From the NCBI GenBank assembly GCA_001797415.1, contig MGPL01000029.1:17229-23305 (forward strand): a DNA stretch of 6,077 nt, given 5' to 3'. Position numbers and translations under genes: made by a program. This DNA is from Deltaproteobacteria bacterium GWA2_55_10 (lineage in GTDB: Bacteria; Desulfobacterota; GWC2-55-46). Under the pieces are notes generated by a model. It ran no database searches, had not been told where the DNA came from, and saw only the letters and a program-made list of their open reading frames with translations. Below are positions 1 through 4,694 of the stretch, one piece after another; the first letter of the stretch is position 1; each line of letters begins with the position of its first letter.

Positions 1-179
1 CGGCCACAGGCGAGGTCACAAATGCAACGGAGGAGATGGCGCGTCTTGCCGCCGAGCTCCAGGAGATAGTGGCCAGGTTCCGGCTTGCCGGCAGGCAAAC
101 CGGCGAAGGCGAAAAACAGCGCGCCTTGAGCGCGCATCTGGAGAAATCCGGCCTTAAGGCCGCGGGCTGCATGGCCTGA
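1..179 (+). CDS. Methyl-accepting chemotaxis protein, C-terminal end (partial)
   Basis: Only the last 58 residues are present; the gene begins before the window and its frame enters at base 3, ending with TGA at 177-179. The segment ATEEMARLAAELQEIVARF, followed by a short polar tail, is the typical end of a chemoreceptor: the last helix of the cytoplasmic signalling coiled coil, usually seen as an 'L..QA..L...V..F.L' pattern. Such receptors sit in the inner membrane or cytoplasm and control CheA kinase activity. The tail ends in GCMA and has no NWETF-like CheR/CheB docking pentapeptide. The HDOD gene starts 27 bp downstream without a terminator between them, so the two are probably co-transcribed. 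The ligand-binding part is outside the window, so the signal sensed cannot be guessed. The family call is based on the helix pattern only. Confidence 0.8.
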   Translation, partial: ATGEVTNATEEMARLAAELQEIVARFRLAGRQTGEGEKQRALSAHLEKSGLKAAGCMA

Positions 180-206
180 TATCCCGGAAATGAGGAGGAG
201 AGGGGA

Positions 207-1064
207 ATGAACGCTGCAATCAATACCGCTAAGAGCCTCGAGGAGATAATAAGCAAGTCGCTTGAGCTGCCGGTGCTGCCGGCGACCACGCAGAAGGTCC
301 TCGCGATGATGTCCGACCCGGACGTTTCGATAGAGAAGATAAAGAGGCTCATCGGCGCCGACCCCGGGCTTACGACCAAGATATTGAAGATAGCAAACTC
401 GGCCTTTTACGGCAGCTACAGGAACATAGAGAACCTGACGCAGGCCATCCTGAGGCTCGGGCTGAACGCCGTCAGGAACATAGTGGTCGCGACCTCGATG
501 AAGAACGTCTACAAGAGGTTCGGGCTCACCGAGAAGCTCATCTGGCAGCAGATGATAGGCTCGGCCCTTGCCGCTAACGTCATAGCGAAGCAGGCCAGGA
601 ACTCTGACCCTGAAGACGCCTTCATAGGCGGGTTGCTGCACGACGTCGGCAAGGTGGTACTCAACAACGAGTGCCCGGACAAGTTCGCGCTCGTAATGCA
701 GCGGGTATATAACGACTCGGTCCCGTTTGAAGAGGCTGAAAAGGAGGTCTTCGAGTTCTCGCAAAGGGAGGTCGGGGCCTTCATAGTCAAGAAATGGGGC
801 TTCCCGGAGAAGCTCGAGACCCTGATTCGTTCTTTCGACGACCACAGCGCCCTGGCTTCGGAAAAGCAGGTAGCCAACCTGGCCTACGCCATTTCGCTTG
901 CCGACAAGATGTGCCAAAAGTTTGGCATGGGATGGAGGAAACCTGGCGGTGACGACGTCAAATACGGCAAGCTGCCCGAACTCCTCGGCATGCAAGAAGG
1001 CCAGGTAGGTCAGATGGAAGAGAACGTAAAGCTTTCATTCTCCCAGGGCACTGATTTCCACTGA
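207..1064 (+). CDS. HDOD domain-containing signalling protein
   Basis: A 285-aa soluble protein with one HDOD domain over about residues 15-215 and a short C-terminal extension. Family landmarks in order are LPVLPATTQKVL (21-32), the DPGLTTKILKIANSAFYGS block (52-70), AILRLGLNAVRNIVVA (80-95), GLLHDVGK with the HD pair H145/D146 (142-149), and a REVG...KKWGFPE segment (187-201). HDOD proteins are relatives of HD-GYP phosphodiesterases that usually lack a full metal site and act as signalling or scaffold proteins. Here the His normally found before the 'EVG' motif is Gln186, and the usual paired His after it is Asp-His (H213), so catalysis is unlikely. The start is fixed by GGAGG about 11 bases upstream (GAGGAGGAG, 192-200) and by the receptor stop in the same frame at 177-179. 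It follows the chemoreceptor gene and is cut off from the flagellar operon by a terminator. No output domain is visible, so the pathway it serves (chemotaxis, motility or cyclic-di-GMP) is inference. Confidence 0.93.
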   Translation: MNAAINTAKSLEEIISKSLELPVLPATTQKVLAMMSDPDVSIEKIKRLIGADPGLTTKILKIANSAFYGSYRNIENLTQAILRLGLNAVRNIVVATSMKNVYKRFGLTEKLIWQQMIGSALAANVIAKQARNSDPEDAFIGGLLHDVGKVVLNNECPDKFALVMQRVYNDSVPFEEAEKEVFEFSQREVGAFIVKKWGFPEKLETLIRSFDDHSALASEKQVANLAYAISLADKMCQKFGMGWRKPGGDDVKYGKLPELLGMQEGQVGQMEENVKLSFSQGTDFH

Positions 1065-1093
1065 GCTGATTTTATTATAGTTTTTGACCTGCC

Positions 1094-1116
1094 AGGGGCC
1101 GGAAGGCCCCTTTTTT
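1094..1116 (+). terminator. Intrinsic terminator after the HDOD gene
   Basis: GGGGCC (1095-1100) pairs with GGCCCC (1105-1110) around a GGAA (GNRA-type) tetraloop. An extra A1094-T1111 pair is possible, and a run of six T (1111-1116) follows at once. It lies 30 bp after the HDOD stop codon and separates the receptor/HDOD unit from the flagellar genes. Confidence 0.9.
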
Positions 1117-1165
1117 CATTTCCGGGTACTCCTCTCCCAAAAGAATCACAGCAAAGAATTCATGC

Positions 1166-1183
1166 CGAGGCACGGCTTTTGCA
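1166..1183 (+). promoter_or_regulatory. Sigma-54 (-24/-12) promoter upstream of the DUF2802-like gene
   Basis: The sequence GAGGCACGGCTTTTGCA matches the sigma-54 consensus YTGGCACG-N4-TTGCW at all positions except the first two. The invariant GG (1169-1170) and GC (1181-1182) are separated by exactly 10 bases. The predicted transcript start is near 1194, giving a leader of about 48 nt before the ATG at 1242. It sits in the 177-bp gap behind the terminator, where a promoter is needed. Sigma-54 promoters require an enhancer-binding activator; no activator site could be identified by eye. Confidence 0.8.
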
Positions 1184-1198
1184 AACTTAAAGATTCGG

Positions 1199-1214
1199 AA
1201 GCCTTCTCAGGCTT
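1199..1214 (+). other. Hairpin in the predicted 5' leader
   Basis: AAGCCT (1199-1204) and AGGCTT (1209-1214) form a perfect 6-bp stem with a TCTC loop. It begins about 5 nt after the predicted sigma-54 start and ends 18 bases before the GAGG ribosome site at 1232. There is no T-run after it, so it is not a terminator. It could stabilise the mRNA 5' end, or it may be chance. Confidence 0.4.
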
Positions 1215-1241
1215 GCAGAATACACAACCGCGAGGTCCAAC

Positions 1242-1658
1242 ATGTTCATCTGGGCTGTGATACTCCTGGCAGTAAACGTAGCGTTCATGTCCGGGATACT
1301 CTATATCCTCCTTTTCAGGAGAGGGGGCATGAACCGGGCCCCGGACTCATCTATGGGCGACGCGCTCCTGGCTGACCTCAAAAAAGAGCTCAACGAAGTC
1401 CGCGCCGCGGCCTCACAGCTCGGATCCGACTTTGAGAGGTACGGCAGGAAGCTTTCCGGCAGGACCTCCGAGATAGAGGAGATGATAAGGAAGGTCCAGG
1501 CCGCAGGCAGGGAAGAGGACATCCAGAGGCTCTCTGAGGACGTATATTCAAAGGCCCTCCGTATGCACAGGTCGGGCGTTCCGGCGTCTGATGTTGCAAA
1601 GAGCCTGGGTCTGCTCAACGGTGAGGCGGAGCTGCTCTTCTCGCTTAAACGGATGTAA
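1242..1658 (+). CDS. DUF2802/DUF6115-like membrane-anchored coiled-coil protein
   Basis: A 138-aa protein of unknown function. Residues 2-25 form a strongly hydrophobic helix followed by FRRGG, which suggests an N-terminal anchor with the rest in the cytoplasm. Residues 39-100 are charged and heptad-like (DLKKELNEVRAAASQL and following), consistent with a coiled coil. The C-terminus (about 101-138) reads VYSKALRMHRSGVPASDVAK, then a SLGL turn and GEAELLFSLKR. This pattern, helix - 'G' turn - 'VA..LGL..GE.ELL..L', is a small helix-turn-helix-like module resembling DUF2802 and DUF6115, which are found beside flagellar and chemotaxis genes in several proteobacteria. The ATG is supported by GAGGT at 1232-1236, 5 bases upstream. 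The gene has its own sigma-54 promoter and no terminator before flgF, so some read-through into the rod genes is likely. The family link is from pattern memory; no function is assigned. Confidence 0.8.
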   Translation: MFIWAVILLAVNVAFMSGILYILLFRRGGMNRAPDSSMGDALLADLKKELNEVRAAASQLGSDFERYGRKLSGRTSEIEEMIRKVQAAGREEDIQRLSEDVYSKALRMHRSGVPASDVAKSLGLLNGEAELLFSLKRM

Positions 1659-1743
1659 GGGAAAAAAATTCCCCTTTGGGAAAAATAATCCGGCCGGAAG
1701 AGTATATAAAGCCGGGCCTTTTATCGAAAACGCTTTTATATCG
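1659..1743. repeat. Inverted and direct repeats upstream of the flgF promoter
   Basis: GGGAA (1659-1663), TTCCC (1669-1673) and GGGAA (1678-1682) can form two mutually exclusive 5-bp hairpins. Further on, an imperfect inverted repeat pairs TATATAAAGC (about 1703-1712) with GCTTTTATAT (1732-1741). CTTTTAT also occurs as a direct repeat at 1718-1724 and 1733-1739, 15 bp apart. The block lies 10-90 bp upstream of the -24 element, where activator binding sites are expected. None matches an activator motif I can name, and the stems are short, so function is not established. Confidence 0.4.
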
Positions 1744-1745
1744 GG

Positions 1746-1763
1746 CTTGGCATGGCTGTTGCA
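1746..1763 (+). promoter_or_regulatory. Sigma-54 (-24/-12) promoter of the flgF operon
   Basis: CTTGGCATGGCTGTTGCA fits YTGGCACG-N4-TTGCW with one mismatch (T for C in CACG). GG (1749-1750) and GC (1761-1762) are exactly 10 bases apart. The predicted start is near 1774, giving a leader of about 21 nt that contains the AAAGGAG ribosome site (1782-1788) of flgF. Position, spacing and the flagellar nature of the downstream genes all agree: rod and ring genes are sigma-54 dependent in several flagellated proteobacteria and in Campylobacterota. Confidence 0.9.
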
Positions 1764-1794
1764 GTTATAGCCTGTTGTCTTAAAGGAGATTGAA

Positions 1795-2505
1795 ATGGAC
1801 AAGGGAATCTTCGTAGCTCTCTCAGGCGCTGTCCTCCAGGAAAGAAGGATGGAGGCGCTGACAGACAACCTGGCCAATGTCAACACATCGGGCTTCAAGG
1901 GGCAGAGGCCCCTTTTCGAGGACTCGATGACAGATGCGTACAAGGTGCGCACATTCGGCAAGCTCGACGACATTGTCACGGACATAAGCCAGGGCCCGCT
2001 TCAGAGGACCGAGAGGAAGCTTGACGTGGCCATCAAGGGCGAAGGCTTTTTTGCCGTGGAAACCCCTTCTGGAATCAGGTACACGAGGGACGGGAGCTTC
2101 ACGCTCGATAAGGACGGGAACCTTATAACAAGGGACGGCAACGCCGTGCTGGGGGAGAACGGCAGGATAAAGCTTCCGGGAACGGATGTAAAGATAGACG
2201 CCGCGGGCGGCATCAACATAAACGGCATAGAAGCCGGCAGGCTCAAGCTCGTGGACTTCACCAACCCCGGCGCCTTGAGGCGCGAAGGATCCTATTTTGC
2301 GGCCCCAAATGGCGCAGGCGAGGTACCGGCTAACCCGAACACACAGGTCGAGCAGGGCTATATAGAAGCCTCGAACGTCAACGCCGTCCGCGCCATGACC
2401 ACAATGATAGAGGCCATGAGGTCTTACGAGACCCATACCAAGCTCATACAGAGCATAGACGACATGACCAGAAAGGCCGTCGAAGAGGTCGGCAGGACAG
2501 CTTAA
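1795..2505 (+). CDS. flgF: Flagellar basal-body (proximal) rod protein FlgF
   Basis: A 236-aa protein, close to the usual FlgF length (about 240-250). FlgF is a structural subunit of the proximal rod, exported by the flagellar type III system and assembled in the periplasm. The N-terminal rod-family motif DNLANVNTSGFK (24-35) lies just before the domain that differs between rod proteins. The middle has LDVAIKGEGFFAV (76-88) and YTRDGSF (96-102), shared by FlgE/F/G. The C-terminal helix has EQGYIEASNVNAVRAM (186-201) and YETHTKLIQSIDDM (211-224), which pack against the N-terminal helix in the rod. There is no cleavable signal peptide, as expected for a type III substrate. AAAGGAG at 1782-1788 supports the start. 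It is the first gene of the operon and is paired with flgG 18 bp later. FlgF rather than FlgG is chosen from its length, the MDKGIFVALSGA start and the presence of a canonical FlgG next to it. Confidence 0.95.
   Translation: MDKGIFVALSGAVLQERRMEALTDNLANVNTSGFKGQRPLFEDSMTDAYKVRTFGKLDDIVTDISQGPLQRTERKLDVAIKGEGFFAVETPSGIRYTRDGSFTLDKDGNLITRDGNAVLGENGRIKLPGTDVKIDAAGGININGIEAGRLKLVDFTNPGALRREGSYFAAPNGAGEVPANPNTQVEQGYIEASNVNAVRAMTTMIEAMRSYETHTKLIQSIDDMTRKAVEEVGRTA
1897..1916 (+). other. Terminator-like hairpin inside early flgF
   Basis: AAGGGGC (1897-1903) pairs with GCCCCTT (1908-1914) around an AGAG loop, and the T-run extends to 1916. This 7-bp GC-rich stem lies about 120 nt after the predicted transcript start, within codons 35-41 of flgF. 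The T-run is only four bases and two of those are in the stem, so a real terminator is doubtful. It may only reflect codon choice. Confidence 0.3.
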
Positions 2506-2523
2506 CCAAAGGAGGGTTTAAAG

Positions 2524-3312
2524 ATGATAAGGGCTTTGTGGACAGCCTCCACCGGCATGGAGGCCCAGCAGATGAACATAGACATAATCGCCCATAACCT
2601 GGCGAACGTGAACACGACCGGCTTCAAGAAGAGCAGGGCCGACTACCAGGACCTCCTCTACCAGGAGATAAAGTCAGCGGGCGCGTCCTCGTCCCCTTCG
2701 ACGATGGTTCCCACGGGCATACAGATAGGGCAGGGCGTAAGGACGGTCTCGACTGAAAAGGTATTCACTCAGGGCAACTTCAAGCAGAGCGGCAACCCGC
2801 TCGATATCGCGATCGAGGGCGACGGCTTCTTCCAGATATCCAGGCCCGACGGCTCAACGGGATATACCAGGACAGGTGAGTTCAAGGTGGACAGCGAAGG
2901 CCGCCTTGTCACCTCCGACGGATATCTCCTCGAGCCCCAGATAACCATACCGTCCGACGCGCTCGCCATTACCATCAGCGCAGACGGCATTGTATCGGTC
3001 ACCCAGCCGGGCATATCAGTGCCGACGCAGGTCGGCAACATGGAGCTTGCGAGGTTCATAAACTCCTCGGGCCTTCAGCCAATCGGGAAGAACCTCTACA
3101 CCGAGACAGCCGCTTCGGGCGTGGCCACAGTGGCAGCCCCGGGCACGGACGGACTGGGCACGCTGGCGCAGGGCTTCCTCGAAATGTCGAACGTAAGCGT
3201 GGTCGAAGAGATGGTGAACATGATAGCGGCGCAGAGGGCCTACGAGATAAACTCCAAGTCCATCCAGACTACCGACGAGATGCTTCAGACCGCGAACGGG
3301 ATGAAGAGGTAA
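2524..3312 (+). CDS. flgG: Flagellar distal rod protein FlgG
   Basis: A 262-aa protein, matching the typical FlgG length of 260-262. FlgG forms the distal rod, the drive shaft running through the P and L rings up to the hook. The start MIRALWTASTGMEAQQ is characteristic. It is followed by HNLANVNTTGFKKSRADYQ (24-42) and the FlgG-specific segment DLLYQEIKSAGA (43-54). Mid-domain marks are GNPLDIAIEGDGFFQI (90-105) and YTRTGEF (114-120). The C-terminus has LAQGFLEMSNVSVVEEMVNM (214-233) and AQRAYEINSKSIQTTDEML (236-254). A strong ribosome site, AAAGGAGGG (2508-2516), lies in the 18-bp gap after flgF. The protein is paralogous to FlgF next door. The gene uses AGG for 8 of 9 Arg codons and ATA for 13 of 21 Ile codons, as do its neighbours, so there is no sign of transfer. 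Confidence 0.98.
   Translation: MIRALWTASTGMEAQQMNIDIIAHNLANVNTTGFKKSRADYQDLLYQEIKSAGASSSPSTMVPTGIQIGQGVRTVSTEKVFTQGNFKQSGNPLDIAIEGDGFFQISRPDGSTGYTRTGEFKVDSEGRLVTSDGYLLEPQITIPSDALAITISADGIVSVTQPGISVPTQVGNMELARFINSSGLQPIGKNLYTETAASGVATVAAPGTDGLGTLAQGFLEMSNVSVVEEMVNMIAAQRAYEINSKSIQTTDEMLQTANGMKR
3306..3310 (+). promoter_or_regulatory. Ribosome-binding site of flgA within the flgG end
   Basis: GAGGT, formed by the last Arg codon and first stop base of flgG, lies 5 bases before the flgA ATG at 3316. It supports that start over the in-frame ATG at 3334 and implies coupling of flgA translation to flgG. Confidence 0.6.
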
Positions 3313-3315
3313 CCG

Positions 3316-3999
3316 ATGACGCGCCTGCGACACATGATATCAGCTCTCATTTTACTCCTTGCGCCCGTATGCGGCTACGCCGGTCAGGACGTGAGGGGCT
3401 TTGTCAGGGACGAGCTCGCCAAGGGCCTGCCCTGGGACGGCTCGTCCGTCGAGATAGACGAGATCGAGATACCCGGGCTCGAAGTCTCCGTTGGATACGA
3501 TTCGATGAGGCTTGAGATGCCCAAGAGGATATCCTCCCCCGGAAAGGTCTCGTACGCTCTCGACGTCAGCTCCAAAGGGAAGGGTACAAAGACCGTCTGG
3601 GGCACTGCGAAGATAAGGGTATACAGGGACGCGGTCGTAGCGTTGAAGCCGCTCAAGGGAAGGATGCTGATACAGGCGGAAGACATCAAGGTGGCAAGGG
3701 TTGAGCTTGCCGAGGGCGCTGACGCATTCTCGTCAATAGACGAGCTCTCAGGCATGGTCGCTGAAAGGCCTATAAACGCAGGTTCAGTAGTAAAGAAGAG
3801 CTTCGTAAAACCCCAGGTCCTGGTAAAAAGGGGCGAGCGCGTGACCTTGAAAGTTCAGGGAGAGAAGATAACAATACGGTCGAGCGGCATTGCCGCGGCT
3901 GAGGGCCCGATGGGCGGCACTGTCGCGGTAAGGACCAGGGCAGGCAAAGAGGTGCTCGGCACTGTTGCCGGGCCAGGCGAGATCGTTATTAATTTTTAA
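3316..3999 (+). CDS. flgA: Flagellar P-ring assembly chaperone FlgA
   Basis: A 227-aa secreted protein. FlgA is a periplasmic chaperone needed for FlgI to assemble into the P ring around the rod. The N-terminus has a Sec signal peptide: basic TRLRH, a hydrophobic core at residues 8-18, and likely cleavage after GYA (Ala22). A Cys at 19 lacks a proper lipobox. The middle (about 25-110) is variable, as in the family. The C-terminal SAF-like/ChapFlgA part starts near ALKPLKGRMLIQAEDIK (109-125). It continues with RPINAGSVVKKSFV (151-164), VLVKRGERVTL (168-178) and the final GTVAGPGEIVINF (215-227), a strand-rich ending typical of FlgA. It starts 3 bp after flgG and is followed 8 bp later by flgH, an order that puts the chaperone just before its ring proteins. 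The call rests on the C-terminal pattern plus position; the middle domain alone would not identify it. Confidence 0.93.
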   Translation: MTRLRHMISALILLLAPVCGYAGQDVRGFVRDELAKGLPWDGSSVEIDEIEIPGLEVSVGYDSMRLEMPKRISSPGKVSYALDVSSKGKGTKTVWGTAKIRVYRDAVVALKPLKGRMLIQAEDIKVARVELAEGADAFSSIDELSGMVAERPINAGSVVKKSFVKPQVLVKRGERVTLKVQGEKITIRSSGIAAAEGPMGGTVAVRTRAGKEVLGTVAGPGEIVINF

Positions 4000-4007
4000 G
4001 GACCATT

Positions 4008-4694
4008 ATGAAGAGAGCTATCCTGATATTCGCAATCGCTTTTGCCGCAGGGTGCGCCGCACCCGGGATAAAGAAGATCGATACGGCATCCATACCCGTA
4101 AAGGTCGGATCTGTGCCTGTCACTACCGGGTCCATCTGGCCTGGCGAGACATCCCGGAACGCCCTCTTTCAGGACCTGAGGGCCAAGAACGTCGGCGACA
4201 TAGTTACTGTCCAGGTATCCGAGAAGACGAGCGCCATAAAAGAAGCTACCACCTCGACCGCGCGCTCTTCCAGCAACGACATAGCTATAACCAAGTTTTT
4301 GGGGATGCCCCTTAACTTCGGGATGAAGGATTTCCTCAACCAGGGCCAGCCCTTCAGCCCGGAGATAGCATCGAGCTATGACGCGGACTTCGACGGCTCA
4401 GGCACCACCAAGAGGAGCGGCGAGCTCCGCGCGATCATATCCACGAGGATAACCGAGGTCCTGCCCAACGGCAACCTTGTCCTCGAAGGCAGGAAGGACA
4501 CCATAGTAAATAACGAGCAGCAGTACATCATATTGAGCGGCATAGCGAGGCCCGAGGACATAAACGAGGCGAACATCCTGCCCTCGGCGCTTCTATCGGA
4601 TGCCCGCATTGAGTATTCGGGCAAGGGCGTCATAGCCGACGAGCAGTCTCCGGGCTGGCTCAGGAGGATACTGGACAATGTCTGGCCTTTTTAG
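4008..4694 (+). CDS. flgH: Flagellar L-ring lipoprotein FlgH
   Basis: A 228-aa lipoprotein that forms the L ring, the outer-membrane bushing of the flagellar rod. The signal peptide ends in the lipobox AAGC (13-16), so Cys16 would be lipidated after cleavage. Ala at +2 is compatible with outer-membrane sorting. Family signatures in order are GSIW (41-44), LFQDLRAKNVGDIVTV (53-68), PNGNLVLEG (153-161), VNNEQQYIILSGIARPEDI (167-185), IEYSGKGVIADEQSPGWL (201-218) and the terminal DNVWPF (223-228). The length matches the family (about 225-235), so the protein is complete. AAGGA at 3998-4002, overlapping the flgA stop, is the ribosome site. Its 3' end overlaps flgI by 17 bp. A 116-codon open frame overlapping its 5' half in another frame is a shadow. 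Confidence 0.98.
   Translation: MKRAILIFAIAFAAGCAAPGIKKIDTASIPVKVGSVPVTTGSIWPGETSRNALFQDLRAKNVGDIVTVQVSEKTSAIKEATTSTARSSSNDIAITKFLGMPLNFGMKDFLNQGQPFSPEIASSYDADFDGSGTTKRSGELRAIISTRITEVLPNGNLVLEGRKDTIVNNEQQYIILSGIARPEDINEANILPSALLSDARIEYSGKGVIADEQSPGWLRRILDNVWPF
4662..4667 (+). promoter_or_regulatory. Ribosome-binding site of flgI inside flgH
   Basis: AGGAGG lies 10 bases before the flgI ATG at 4678. The same six bases are the tandem Arg219-Arg220 codons of FlgH. It decides the flgI start within the overlap and suggests that the two ring proteins are translationally coupled. Confidence 0.7.

Noticed and set aside
149..162. 14-bp perfect palindrome CGGCCTTAAGGCCG
   Set aside because: It lies inside the chemoreceptor coding end. 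A 14-bp palindrome is expected about 0.4 times by chance in 6 kb, and no partner copy was seen.
912..927. Inverted repeat TGCCAAA-AG-TTTGGCA
   Set aside because: It lies within the HDOD coding region, is explained by ordinary codons for C-Q-K-F-G-M, and no T-run or second copy is present.
1136..1144. TCCCAAAAG shared with the reverse strand near 1674-1682 as a common activator site
   Set aside because: Only seven bases match, in opposite orientation and at different distances from the two promoters, so chance is likely.
1188..1214. Possible sigma-28 promoter (TAAAGATT near 1188)
   Set aside because: No GCCGATAA-like -10 element follows at the right distance, while a full sigma-54 site overlaps the area.
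1705..1710. TATAAA as a sigma-70 -10 box
   Set aside because: There is no -35-like hexamer 16-18 bases upstream, and the well-placed sigma-54 element explains flgF transcription.
1822..2436. 204-codon open frame on the minus strand across flgF
   Set aside because: It is antisense to a clear flgF, shows no recognisable motif, and has no promoter or ribosome site. Long minus frames are common here because of codon bias.
3965..4315. 116-codon open frame on the + strand overlapping flgA end and flgH
   Set aside because: It lies in another frame over a certain flgH, has no ribosome site of its own, and its composition (rich in Arg/His/Tyr) is typical of a shadow frame.
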